The notes under the pieces were generated by a model. That model ran no database searches. It was given only the letters and a program-made list of their open reading frames with translations, and had not been told where the DNA came from. Both the position numbers and the translations under genes were made by a program. A stretch of DNA of 64,000 bases from Inia geoffrensis (Eukaryota > Chordata > Mammalia > Artiodactyla > Iniidae), in contig CM070905.1 in NCBI GenBank assembly GCA_036417435.1, forward strand, positions 65,489,092 to 65,553,091. The letters are read 5' to 3'. Below are positions 12,246 through 24,224 of the stretch, in pieces; the first letter of the stretch is position 1, and the number at the start of each line of letters is the position of its first letter.

Positions 12246-13049
12246 AGAAAACTGAATCTCAGCAAAAGTCAGACTAATGATAAAATGCTGTTAGAAGAAT
12301 CCTTCAGATTATAGGTTTTTATGAACAATCTGTTTATTTTTTCTCTTTATGCAAATGCAGTGGCTGTTTTGCTCTCGTGTACTGGGGCTTGAGAGTAATT
12401 GAATTTGAAGGCATATTGAGATGGTAACAGAGTGTGCAATTTGGTGTCATGCTTTATGTGACATCAGGTAGGCAAAGTTTGAATTTGCAGTGAAAGCATT
12501 AACAAAAGTTTACTTAAGGAGAAATTGAGATCCATTTCCTGAAAGGATGTGATGTTTAGGAATAAAAGAAAGCAAGAGATTGGTGATGAATCAGAGATTC
12601 ATCACGGACAATCTGTTATATGGAACACAGGGCTAGGAAATAGGTATACCAAAATAAATAAGGCATGATTCCTAACCCACAGTAACTAATAGTATAGAGG
12701 GGATAAATAATGGGTAATAGTAAAGTGGAAATAACCAAATTCTATAAAATGTACAATGATGTAATAAACAGAAGGACAGAAAGACGACTGGTAAAAGGAC
12801 CAGATGAGATCAAGGGAGACATTCTGTGATTCCCAAATAGCTCTGAACTTTATGCAGAAGGCAACAGGAAGCCAGCAGGAGATTTTAAGCAGCTAAATTA
12901 TATGATCAAGAGAGGATGTTTGGTGGGAGACCTGTGAATCCCCAGATAAGGAAAATCTGATCCCGGGATCCCACTATCTCTATTAACTGCTTTAATTCTT
13001 CCTAGACAATCAGTTTAACTCTTTAAACACCTTCCATTGTTGCAACCCT
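12246..13049. other. Mostly unassigned; possible ancient repeat at 12600-12830
   Basis: The 12600-12830 segment resembles the ancient mammalian repeat seen at 47110-47840 ('ggctaggaaataggtatacc' corresponds to that repeat's 'ggcacatactggtacacaga' region). Family assignment is not certain. The remainder is unassigned. Confidence 0.35.
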
Positions 13050-13475
13050 TATCTAAGCCTCACAACTGTCTCTCACCTGAATTATTGCAATAGCCTCTTC
13101 ACTGTTTCTTATCCACTCTTTCAAAGTTGATTCTCAACAAAGCAACATGAACGATTCTTTAAAAACAAAAGTCATTTCCCGTTACTTGTCTGCTCAAACC
13201 CTCCAATAGATTCCAACTTAGTCAGACTGAAAGTCAAAGCCCCTTAGTGGTCTCACTCCTCCATAACCTCCTCTAACCTCATCCCTGATTATTCTGCCCC
13301 TAATTCACACTATGCCAACCGCACTGGCCACCTTGTTGTTCCTCAGATTCAAAGCAGTTCCCACCCCAGGGTCTTGCGTTTGGTGTTCCTTCTGCCTAGA
13401 ACATTATCTTCCCAGATTCTCCTGGGGCTGGCTTCTCCACCTCCTTTATGTCACTTCACAGTTGTCACTCTAACA
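13050..13475 (+). mobile_element. L2 LINE 3' region
   Basis: This is an L2 relic of about 420 bp. It shows the L2 ORF2 C-terminal and 3' region landmarks in order: 'attattgcaatagcctctt', 'tctgctcaaaccctccaata', 'ctggccaccttgttgttcct', 'gttccttctgcctagaacat' and 'gcttctccacctcctttatg'. Frames are broken. The copy is plus-oriented. Confidence 0.85.
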
Positions 13476-13699
13476 GCAGGACTGAGCAAATTGTGGTGCT
13501 ATGAACTAGGTGAGAAAAACTGGAGGAGAAACCAGTTTTGGAGGAGAGATGATGAGTTTGACTTTGGTACATACTGATTTTGAAATGCCAGTAGGGTTTA
13601 GTTGGAGCTTCCAGGTAGAGCTCAAAAGCAGAAAGTTGAAAGGGAATGTTAACATTTAAAGAGGAAGCACAGAAAGAATACAGCATACAGGAAACAGAG

Positions 13700-14165
13700 G
13701 AAGTAGCCTGTGGTAGATTAAATATGTCTACAAATTCTGAGAAGAAACTCCCATCAAAAGGTATAATTGAGTCCATTATCCCTTGAATCTGGCCAGCCCT
13801 GGGACTGTCTCTGACCCAAAGTAGAAGTAGCCTTATGATTGTTCCAGAACCCAGGCATTACAAGGTCTTTCATCTGTTTTGCCCTTTTGGAACACTGCCC
13901 TGGGATCACCTTGAAAAGAAGCTGGTCTAGTCTACAGGGCTATGACAGGACACATGGAGGAAAAATGAAGTACCTACATTGATATTAGTGAAGCCAACTT
14001 GGACATCATCCATGCCAGCACTCCAGCTCAGTGCAGCTGCACTAGTGATCACAGGAGGAACCAACAGAGGAACTACCCAGCCAACCAACAGAATTGAGAA
14101 AAAATTTTTTTAAAAATCATTAAGTTTAGGGTGGTTTGTTAAGCAGCATACGTATCTGGTAGAGA
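13700..14165 (+). mobile_element. LTR-like relic (MaLR/ERVL type)
   Basis: The segment resembles a diverged mammalian solo LTR. It begins 'tggtagattaaatatgtcta' near 13711 and ends around 'gggtggtttgttaagcagca' near 14150, a common LTR ending in this superfamily. No internal retroviral genes are next to it. Family and edges are uncertain. Confidence 0.5.
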
Positions 14166-14888
14166 ATGTGGTACCTAGAAATGGGGTGCTCCTTTACCAT
14201 AAACCTAAAACATATAGCAATGGCTTTGAGACTTGGGGTAGGTAAAGGTTAAAGAGTAGGTGAGAAGATTGTTAATGGAGGATGGAGACAGAAAAGGTTG
14301 TTAATGGAAGACGTAACATCATCATGTTACATACTGATGGAAAAATTCTCAGAACTGTTGCTTATAGAAACTTGCAAGACAGAAAACATATCTAATGGAC
14401 CTATAAATCTAGACATTTCCAGAAAAGAGGTTAGAAGTGTCCATTTTTTTACCCTGAGAATGATGATATAGGGAGAGAAATAAACTAAAAAAGGAATAAT
14501 CAGTGTGCAGTTGGAATTAAGATGACGCCATGATATACTGAAATGGAAAATAAAATTGTTTCTCACCCCTGGACAGCTGGTAAAAGATTTTCAGAGAAAT
14601 ATATGGCCTAAGGTAAAAATCAGCTCAAGGATGTAGCTAAAAATTCTTTGATAAGACCTCAGAAAGATTTAAGTGGTATTTAGAAGACTCCCTGACTTTT
14701 CAAAGGCCTCTAAAAATCTTAAAGGTAGTTTCCACAGCAGCCTCATACATGGCCCAAAGTAAAGAGAAGCTTTTTCAAAAACAAATTATCCAAATTACGG
14801 ATACGGCTTTGGTGCCACGGAGTGACTTCCAATGAGATTAAGAAACCCAAAACAATTTAAGAGTGTTATATTGATAAAAACACTGTCA
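14166..14888. other. Unassigned intronic sequence
   Basis: I see no exon, RNA gene or repeat that I can name in this stretch. Confidence 0.4.
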
Positions 14889-15110
14889 GGACTTCCCTGG
14901 TGGCGCAGTGGTTGACAGTCCGCCTGCCGATGCGGGGGGCACGGGTTCGTGCCCCGGTCCGGGAGGATCCCACGTGCCGCGGAGCGGCTGGGCCCGTGAG
15001 CCGTGGCCGCTGGGCCTGAGCGTCCGGAGCCTGTGCTCCGCGGTGGGAGAGGCCACAACAGTGAGAGGCCCGTGTATCGGGGGGGGGGGGGGGGAACAAA
15101 CAAACAAGCA
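14889..15110 (+). mobile_element. CHR-type SINE with a poly-G run before the A-rich tail
   Basis: This plus-strand SINE starts with 'cttccctggtggcgcagtgg', which gives the A box 'tggcgcagtgg'. The B box is in 'gggttcgtgcc'. At the 3' end, where other copies read 'gtaccgcaaaa', this copy reads 'gtatc' followed by 16 G at 15079-15094 and then 'aacaaacaaacaagc'. Related A-rich flank sequence near 'cagtcag' occurs on both sides, but a clean duplication could not be fixed. Confidence 0.93.
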
Positions 15111-16594
15111 AACAAAAAAAACAGTCAGCTTGGTCTTAGAGAAACTGCAACATTTCAAAATGAATAAAAGGACTCCAGGCTCTCTGATTTACATGGGCAG
15201 AAGGCAGACTGAGAAAGTTCCTCAGCTATAAATGCGAGCCATTGCTTATGGAAAAGGCAAGATATCTTATGGAAAATCCAAGATCCCAGGGTGAAGAACA
15301 AAGAGACAAGGAGAAAAATGGGCTACGGAACCACTCTCAGAAAACAAACATAGGCTTAGATCAAGCAATTTTCCCTGTCCCTGGTATAGGGGAGACAGGC
15401 TGGGTCTTAGAATTGATGTAGACCAGAAACTGCTGAACGTTTCCTATTTTTCTCATCTTTGAGTGGGAGAGCCTATTCTGATTTTCTGGTCCCTGTTACA
15501 TCATTGTATGTTGTATGTGTGGAGAAGGTTATCTTGTCTTTTTTTGTTCAAAGCCCTCTGATTCAAGAGTAGCCATACCGTAGAAACCAAAATTTCCGAT
15601 TTCAATCTGAAATCAGGTTCTTTGTGACAAGTAACATAAAACAAGGATTATGTGATGTCATTATCTTAAAGAAAATCATTTTTCGTAAATCACTTTGTGA
15701 AAAGCACCACACTAGTGTATAGTAAGATCTTGAAGGAATATGTATGTTAGGTTCAGGACAAAAGAGTTTCATTTTGGGGGGAAAGTTAATTATCTGAATG
15801 ATTCAAATTTTTATTACATCTACAAATTAAAGTATCTTTCAATATGAGAGTTATATTTTCCGTATCTTGACACCTTAAATAATTATTCAGACATTCAGCT
15901 AAACAGATAGATTCTGTAGTACTGAGTCCTTTCTAAACTCACAGGAAAGGTTTCTGAATATAGGATTTAATTAATAATAAGAAGATTTAAGCACTACAAT
16001 AAACTCCTTTTTTAAAACTTAGAAAGGAATAACAATATACAAGTTAGGGACAAAAGTGCTTGAACATTTACAAATTTTTAAAATAAACAATAATCCTATC
16101 ATCTGAAATAATTTTTTTTGATGTGTGCGTGGTATTATGTGGAAGATACATAGCACAATTCTGTTTAAGAAGTCAAGTTCTATAATTTTAATTTTATCAA
16201 ATGAGACTGTCATATTATTTGTACATAATAAAAGCCTATATATTTTTACATTTTCTGATTTTTATTTTTCCCCTCAAAAAAAATCTATAATTAAAGGAGA
16301 GCATTAAATGACTTTGAAACGCACAGGAAAGAATTTGACAAATTGCCTCATGGGGCAAAACAGCTCCTCTGAAAGTAAGAGCTCAAAGCAAATATGTGAA
16401 AAAAATACAAATAAGAAAAGAGTAGCCACACCCGGATTGTTGTCCCCGAGACGCCTCATCTATATTTGAACTAGATGCAGAACATGAGGTAGTGAACTTT
16501 AAGCCTGATGGCATAACTGCATGAGAATTCTGATGGTCTCCGGTGGAAAAGGGGTGTACTTTGCATGTGGGAGGAGTGAAAACAATCGTGACCA
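15111..16594. other. Unassigned intronic sequence
   Basis: About 1.5 kb of AT-rich non-coding sequence. No exon-like cysteine-rich frame with splice sites and no repeat family was recognised. Confidence 0.4.
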
Positions 16595-17072
16595 GAGGGT
16601 GGACTGTAGTGAATTAAATTCTTTGCCACAGTTCTTCATAACGTCTCTCATCAAGCGGTAGAGTCTATTTCTCTCCTCATTAAATCTGAGTTGTCATCAG
16701 GACTTCCTTTGACCAAAAGAATGTGGCTGAAGTGACACTATAAAATTCAAGAGGCTTGTCAGCTTCTGTTTCTGTCCTTTTAAAAGCAGTGCCCTACAAC
16801 CACCAGGTAAGGAAGCTGGTCTAGCTTAACGGAGAATGAGAGCCCCTGTGAGGAAGCACCAATGCACCTTAGCAGGCAGTTAGCATCAGATGCAAAATAC
16901 TTAAGGGAGGCCATCTTGGATCTTCCTCCAGTCATAGCCAAACCTCTCCGAGTGAGCACAGTAAAACTAGAACAGGAACTCTGCAGAATCATGAGAAATC
17001 CTAACTGGTTTTGTTTTCAGCCAGTGAGTTTTGAAGTGGTTTGTTATCCGGCAACAGTTAAATGATACACGG
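16595..17072 (+). mobile_element. LTR-like relic (MaLR/ERVL type)
   Basis: The sequence has the layout of an old mammalian LTR. It includes 'gaccaaaagaatgtggctga' near 16713 and an ending around 'gtggtttgttatccggcaac' near 17037-17056. It is non-coding. The family call is by general resemblance only. Confidence 0.5.
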
Positions 17073-17600
17073 CCTGAGAGGGAGGAAAGACATCAGAGGA
17101 ATGGAGAATCAATGAAATCAAGGGAAAACGAAGTCTGACAGGGGAGATAAGAGATGAGTAAAGTCACAGAAGCAAAAAAGGGAAGGATAAGGTAAGGGAT
17201 GAGATGCATCTGTTAGGTTGAAAGATGTGTCTTCTATCGTACTGGCTTTTACTGACCCACCTATGAGAAAACTGGCTGCCCTGGGTTGTGTTAAGGCACT
17301 TGACCACTTATAAAGTGAAAGGCTGTTTCCTCTTGCATTTGCCATTTGAAGTGGTAGATAAAACTTAGTGGGAAATTTATATCATCCTATTAAGTGGCAA
17401 GCAAACTACTGTTCACTTAACTTTCATCTGAGGTTTCTGCTATAACTAACCTACTTTAAAGAAAAAAATTCCTTATAAAACGCTACTCTTTGCTAAGACA
17501 TTGCTATGCGAAAGAATGCTGGCTCAATCCTGATGGCTTCCTTATAAACAAAAAAACACTTTTTATTTACAGTATATCACAATATATTATAATACACATA

Positions 17601-17601
<1 letters not shown>
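17073..17601. other. Unassigned intronic sequence
   Basis: No gene or repeat that I can name is seen in this stretch. Confidence 0.4.

Positions 17602-17654
<53 letters not shown>
17602..17654. repeat. (CA)n microsatellite
   Basis: This is a pure CA dinucleotide tract of about 26 units. It is a candidate length-polymorphic marker. Confidence 0.98.
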
Positions 17655-17657
<3 letters not shown>

Positions 17658-19149
17658 ATAGATCAGGGTATCTGATGCCAGATTTTTTAAGGCCAGAATA
17701 AAATTGTGACTACTACAAACCAACACTGAAGAATAACCTATTGTCTTAAATGTTCTAAAAGGCTATAATGACTTTCATCTTTACAACAAATTGAATAGAG
17801 AATCTCAATGCAATTATAGGAAACAAACTCTTACCAACAGTGTTAGATGATCCTAATTGTAAAGTAAGGGACCTTAGATTTAAGCATAATATCCAACCTA
17901 ATTATATTGCAAACGCATTAAATGGCATAGCATTCTACAGGAAGGAAACTCCTTAGTTGATTTATTGCTTAAATTATGGAAAAACAATTCAGTTATAGGA
18001 CGTATTCTTGCATTTAAAAGATCAGCTTTTCCATGTAATGACTGTGTAATTTGTGTTAAGAAGTAGATTCCAGTTTCAAAGAGTGATCATGCTTTTGAAA
18101 TTGTGTTCTCAACTAGCTCTACAGATATTTCAATTGATCTGAACTTGAGCTCTTGCCAAAGTTTTTGAAGCAAATCCTAGGTTAATTTCCCTTATAAACT
18201 TAAACAAATTTTAACTTTTCATCACTCCTCCTTGTGTATTATGATGTTCTTGTCCATCATTGATAAATAATTATGAAAAAATATAGCACAGAAGGTATTA
18301 TCCTGATGGAAAAAAGCAAAAATATGCTTTTTGTCTCCTCTGTCTCACAATTTATCAGTCATTTCTAGGGTGATCATATTACTTATTCTCCAAACCAGGA
18401 CAATTTCGGGGACAAATGGGAGTGCTATCAATAATGACCTCAAGAAAATGGTACCATCCTGATCAAACCAATCACCTATTTCATACCAAAGGGTATTTCC
18501 AGTTATCTGTGGCCGTCCTCAAACTTTTTCTCTTTCTTCCTTAAGATCCTTACTCTCACTTCTCCTCCTAGAACTATCTTTCATTCTCTTTTATCATTCC
18601 CAAACTGCTTACCTCTCTCCCCATACTACCAGAAGTAATTTAAAAATTCTCTTATTTTGCAGAACTCAGGTCTTCTCTAATTATCCAGGCAATGTAGAGA
18701 GTACTGCAGATTTGTCAACCAAAATTGTCCCAAAGTGTTTCCCTAAACTGGAAACTATATCCTCATGGGGATTCCTCTGTAGTATAGAAGACACTGTTAC
18801 CAGGGTTTAGGTTTGCTTTAGTATACACACATTTATACTCCTTCCCACCATATTTGGATCTCCCTCCTGTACAGTGTTCTTGCCCAGCTTGGATCCCTGA
18901 AGACTCCTTTTACTGTATCTTTGCACCCATCTATCAGATTCTGCTGCTTATATCTCATTCTTGACCTTTAGCTGAATGGCCTTGGGCGCTAGGGTGGTCT
19001 GGCCAATATAGAGAGCTGGAAGTTTCCTGGACCCACCTTCCTCCTCCCAGCCAGCATCTGTGCGCCAGTGGTGACTGGTGTGAGAGGATAAAATCCCAGC
19101 TCCCTTATTTCTGAAGCTAGAAGCTTTAGGGTTTAATTTATACTCCAGA
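17655..19149. other. Unassigned intronic sequence
   Basis: About 1.5 kb with no recognised exon, RNA gene or interspersed repeat. Confidence 0.4.
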
Positions 19150-19720
19150 GTGTCTCACCTAATTAGACTGAGACTGCAACTCTGGTATTCCCTGCAGAAA
19201 ACAGTTAACTTAGCAGGCCTGAGACTGTTATCCTTAGACACTTGCTCACTGGGCTGGCCTTTGGCTTGCCTCTGGGACCTTGAATTTCTGGAGGGCTCCA
19301 CATTCTCTAAATGATAACTGTTGCTCAGTGGGCTTAAAGTATTCAGACAAACAACGTGCCTTATATTGAACACCTGCTTTCCTTCTGGGAGTCTGGAATT
19401 TTGGTATGTGTTAGGCAGAGGGTGACTGCATGGCTGAGCCAATATAAACCCTGGACTCCTAGGCTCAGGTGAGTTTCCCAGGTAGACAACACTTCACTGG
19501 TGGAAAAATTATGCATAATCAATTTGACTCCGCTGGGAGAGGACTTTTGGAAGCTTGTGCCTGGTTTTCTCTGGACTTTGCCCCATGTGCCTTTTTCTCT
19601 TGCCAATTTTGCTTTGTACTCTTTTGATGAAATGAATCATAGCTGTGGGTATGACCATATGCTGAGTTCTATTAAAGAACCTGGGGGTGGTCTTGGGAAC
19701 CCAAGACACACTCTCCTTTC
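19150..19720 (+). mobile_element. LTR-like relic
   Basis: The 3' half resembles an old mammalian LTR. It has 'tttgctttgtactcttttga' and 'aatcatagctgtgggtatga', then 'ggggtggtcttgggaaccca' at 19683-19702, which resembles the end of ERV-type LTRs. Coding features are absent. Family not assigned. Confidence 0.5.
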
Positions 19721-20604
19721 ACTATTTTCCTTCTTTATTTCCCCTTCTCTTACTGGCTTCCCCTGGGAGCACACCTTTAATAAACTGTGGGCATCCTAAT
19801 CCTTGACATGGCCTATGTTTCTAGGAGGGCTTACGAATATTCTCAACCAGACAAAATGTTAGTTTCAACTATAAGCTTTGTAATTTCTCTCTTTCTATTC
19901 CTGGAATGACTTGCTCCTTACCCTGTCCTCTTTATTCCACATATCTCTATCCCCCTCCAAACTGTTACTCTTTAATAAATATATATTTGGACAAATTAAT
20001 TCAGTGTTTATATAATCTGTAAATTGTATACAAATTGTAGTACAAGGCTTAAAATAGAGTAGAGCAGTACCTCGCCCCATTTCTCCCCATATTGAGTCCT
20101 GTTTTCCAGAGACAAAAATTTTCCATTTTTTTAAGGAGCTTATTCCTGATTTACCTCAAGATATCAGGTATGTCCTTACATTCCTCTTAATACTGAATAC
20201 CTGGGGAAAGAAGAGTACAACATAAACTACTTGGGAAATAAATAGCATTCAAGTCTTCCCTTCCATCTACTCATATGTGGATACATATCTCATTCCAGTA
20301 GGAAGAAACTGGTGGTAAAAATTCAGAAGGACTAAGCAGTCGCATGACAAGCCCATGCCTGGGATATTAAGTTCATCTTCAACCATCTTTCACGGTCAGT
20401 TCTTTTGATGCTATACGGAAATGGTTCCCCCCCAAAAAAGGCAGAAAAAATTACTTTAAAGGCTTGCTTCAGTATTACTCTCTTAGCGTTCTTAATCATA
20501 GGTTTTCTTCAGCATTACCCAAATCCAGCCAGTATGCTTTGGTGCTGGGAATCTTTGGGTAACAGAATCAGGTCTCAGGTTCCACCAAAACAATCCTGTT
20601 GTCA
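19721..20604. other. Unassigned intronic sequence
   Basis: No supportable gene or repeat was seen in this stretch. Confidence 0.4.
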
Positions 20605-20770
20605 TTTTAGTACAAGTGATTCACAACCTTCACTGTGTATCAGAACTATCCAGAAAGCTTCATAAAAATGCAGCTTTCTGGGACTTTTGCCTCCATAGAC
20701 TGTAATTAAGTCCATAGATAAGACAGGAACCTGACACTCCTTTACAAATACCAATAACAAGACTGTGGCT
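20605..20770 (+). mobile_element. MER5-like hAT relic
   Basis: The segment 'caaccttcactgtgtatcag' with 'cttcataaaaatgcagcttt' downstream follows the 5' half of MER5A-type non-autonomous hAT elements. The copy is diverged and incomplete. Confidence 0.6.
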
Positions 20771-23700
20771 TTGAAATTCACACAGAAAGGTGTCAATACT
20801 CTGATATCTAGAATAGAACACATGGTAATGAAATATAGATGGTATCATTTATCTTTTTTCAACAGAGGGGAGGGAAATATGGAAACAATACTTGGTTTAC
20901 AGTATCCTTAAGTAATCAGTAAGATTAGAGATTATTTTTTGACTTAGCCTAATAGCCTTGCTTTCTTCTGTCTCTAACCAACCAATTTGGGAAACAAAAT
21001 ACTCTTGCCTCACCAATTTACACCTTTAAATAAAACACAAACAAATTTTGCAGAAACTGAAAGAAAGCAGATTTGGGGTTTTCTCATAGGTTCAACATTC
21101 TCTAGGATTCCACTCGGCACCCTGACCCATTACCACCAGACCTTTAGAGTAGTTACTGTATTTGTGCCCACAGGTCTGGGATTGCTTTTCTGACACTCTT
21201 TAAATTATGAGTAATATTTTTTTCTGTTACACATAAAATGTTTCTCTCTTCCTGGACACTCCAATTGTCTTCTGAGTTCTCTTTCACCTTGCATTTTTGT
21301 TACACCCCTCTGTCAGACAATCTACATAAAACTCCTCCTGGGTGCTCTCTCAACCCTCTGTCAACCCTGTTCCTTAGAAGACAATTGGAAAACGGACAAT
21401 CACAGCAGCAGCCAATCCTAACGATCTCAGAAGCCTGGGTAAAGAACACTTCAGAAAAAAAAGAGACTTTAACTGCTTTGAGATAGGTCATTAACAAAGT
21501 GGTGAAATTTGTGAGGAAGGTGGGAGAAAAAAACAGTCTTTCTACTATTTGCTAGATTCACAGGCTCTAATTCTTCACCTCCCTAGTTGAGCTTTAACTT
21601 AATTATAAAACAAAATCTATAGCCACAGCCAGGCCTAGAGGTAGAGTCTGTACAACTAATCAACTTTAATTCCCTGGGCTCGATTTAATTACAAAACGAC
21701 ATTTGGTGCAGCTGCTAAACACTTACCAGGTGACCACATGATAATACTGTTGTAGTATTTACAGGTCTCCAGCTTTTGCACTGATTCTCACAGCACAATT
21801 ATGTTTCAGTTATATATAAATTTGAACAGCCTCTAGGATTTATACTAAAACATTTTCTTGATTTTACACATTCCTGTAGTTGAGGCAGTTAAAACACTGA
21901 ATTGCACAATAACTAATATATGTCAGGGAGTAAAATGTGATGACAGGGGAGATGTCCTGATAATGAACAATAACAAACTGAATAGTAGCAACACATTTCT
22001 GACCTTTAAAAATTCATTCTGTTTGTTAGGTGGACAAAGTGAAACCAGCTTATGTATACACTGAGTTATCAATTTGCCTTTTAGGTTATAACATACATTA
22101 CTTTCCAACATAACTAGACATATCTAACTCATTCTTCTTCTTGTTCTTTAATGTTCCACAAGACAATTTAGGTGGTGATTATATGTGCTACATTGTATTT
22201 TTTAGCTGACAGAATTAAAATTAACCACTGTTGTTTTTAAAATAGCCACCTCCTCCAGTACATTTCAAATATACTCAATTTGCACAAACAACCAGGAAGA
22301 CCACTGTAATACGTGAGACCTCATTTTTCATTTTATAATATTTAGGCAGAGGTTCCATGCACAATTAACTTTTCATCTTAAGAGTTTTTTTCAACCTAGT
22401 CCATGCAAATATACATTTTATAATATCTGGGATCCCAGTTCCTCCCTAGGTCTATAGGAGGGTAAGAAAAATTATTTAAATCGAGGAAAAGGAATCAAGA
22501 AGCAGTATCATTAAGGAAGTCACTAACGATACTAAAATAAATATGACCCTTACTGTTTCTACAGCAACTCAGATAGTAATATAGAGTGCCTTTTCATTCA
22601 AATTAGGATTTTAAGCACAACAGAATGCGTTCCCTTTTTCCTAGATGTTAATCTCCTTTTCTTTCCCTTTAGAGTAGAACTGATTAAACGCTAAAGAGAG
22701 GATGTATCATAGCTAATTATACAGAGAAAAAAGCGGCATTCATCGTAAAATATCTGGGGCAATAATCCCCTCTTCACCTTCCAACTTCAAGTGCTGTTTC
22801 AGATTTTACCTGATGCTGTCCTGCATGACTACCTTGGACCCTGGACAAAGACAGCACTGTAGGTTTCAAAGTTGAAAGGCTAATTTCTCAGTACTAGCAG
22901 TGTCTGTCAGTCTCTTACCCCAGAGAGTATCTTTCTCTACTGAGCAGTGATTGAGTCACAGGAGGTAACAATTCTGCTTGCTGGAAGAAAATAGGATGGA
23001 AGGAATCACGACGGTTACCAGATGTTCCAGTGCCCCTGAGGGGGCACCAGAACGTTCCTGCATATGCTGTAAACAGCATCAACTGTCAACCATGGGACCC
23101 CGGGGTGTGGTGCTCATGCTGCTCTGATGTGCAGAGTCTCAGAGTTGGAAGAACCTTGAAGATGCTCTTAGCCAGAGGTTTTACACTTCATCCGGGGGAG
23201 TTCTTTGTTTCCTAAGTGTGATTCAGGCACTGCTGAACAATAAGGGGGAATCTTCCTGAAACAGTTCCAGCACTCTTGGAAAGAATGTAAAGATCTTAAG
23301 TCAGGGCTGAAAGCAAGGCAGGATATTTTATCCAACAAAAATCAGTCGTATAAGTCCAAGGTAATTCCTATGGTTCAAGGAAAGAACTTTGTGGAAAATC
23401 CCTGTCCCAGTGGCTCTATGACATTCCTAGAAGGGAGGCCCTAGAGCTCAGAAGGTTGATTCAGGAACTCTAGGCTGCAATAGGCCTCGTGGCTTGGAAG
23501 TCTGGAAATTAAAATATATTACTAGGACAGAGTATCAGGGTGGGAGATGAAGGCTTCTAAAGGCAAGTCAACCAATGCTTACAACACTTCTTTATTTACA
23601 TATCACTTTCCATGGCAAATAGGAAAATAAAACACTTAGAAAAATGTTACCTTTCCTTGTTATTTTAAAATTTGTCAAATTTACACATTGCCTTGATGAT

Positions 23701-23780
23701 GGTTTCTTATTCTATGATACCTGTCTTCAAAGTAAAGAATACCTTGTGATTGTTCAAGACCCTCTCCACAGCCACCATCA
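20771..23780. other. Unassigned THSD7A intron sequence
   Basis: About 3 kb with no nameable repeat and no further exon recognised. The next downstream THSD7A exon, expected to continue the TSP1 repeat after INSDG, was looked for on the minus strand and not seen. The GA-rich stretch at the right edge is listed separately. Confidence 0.4.
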
Positions 23781-23883
23781 GGAAGGAAGAAAGGAAGAAA
23801 GGAAGGAAGGGAGGAAGGGAGGGAGGGAGGAAGGAAGGGAGGGATGGAGGGAGGCAGGGGAGGGAGGGGAGGAAAGGAAGGGG
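23781..23883. repeat. GGAA/GGGA purine-rich microsatellite
   Basis: An impure tract of GGAA, GGGA and related units is almost purely purine on the plus strand. On the transcribed-gene sense strand it is pyrimidine-rich and begins about 130 nt downstream of the 5' splice site at 24010-24011. Confidence 0.95.
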
Positions 23884-24011
23884 CAGCTACTTATGTGTTT
23901 GTAAATGGAACCAGCTATGATGTGAGAAGACATGAGATTTTAACATAAGGAAAACCGTATCTCCAGGGTCAAACAGACATCCATAAAAGCAGGATAGATA
24001 ATCTTTCTCAC

Positions 24012-24224
24012 CATCACTGTTGATGCACACAACCTCTTGAATTTGAGTGCCTGGACCACACTCCCTTCCATTATCTGGTTCACAGTCTCCTAGCCTCACT
24101 GCTTTCCAGTCATAGCAGGATGGCTCCTCACAGGGAATGGCTTCCAGTAAGTGAGGGCAGTTGCCAGCGCCCCCAGAGCCTCCAGTGGGCTCATTGGTAA
24201 TGTGCCGTTTCCTCAGTTTAAAAC
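24012..24224 (-). CDS. THSD7A: THSD7A internal exon (213 bp), TSP type 1 repeat
   Basis: This internal exon of a thrombospondin type 1 repeat protein is read on the minus strand. The acceptor is 'caattcag' just before the exon (AG at 24225-24226). The donor is 'GTGAGA' (GT at 24010-24011). The exon enters and leaves in phase 1: 2 nt, 70 codons, then 1 nt. It joins in frame to the upstream exon at 25546-25701. The protein contains the blocks FKLRKRRITNEPTGG, CPHLLEAIPCEEPSC, YDWKAVRLGDCEPDN, GRECGPGTQIQE and VVCINSDG, with the regular cysteines and the CGxG block of TSP1 repeats. I recognise this as THSD7A, a type I membrane protein whose large ectodomain consists of TSP1 repeats. The paralogue THSD7B is possible but fits my recollection less well. 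No stop or frameshift is present. Confidence 0.88.

Noticed and set aside
19155..19799. Overlapping open frames on both strands
   Set aside because: They lie in an LTR-like relic and show no protein family features.
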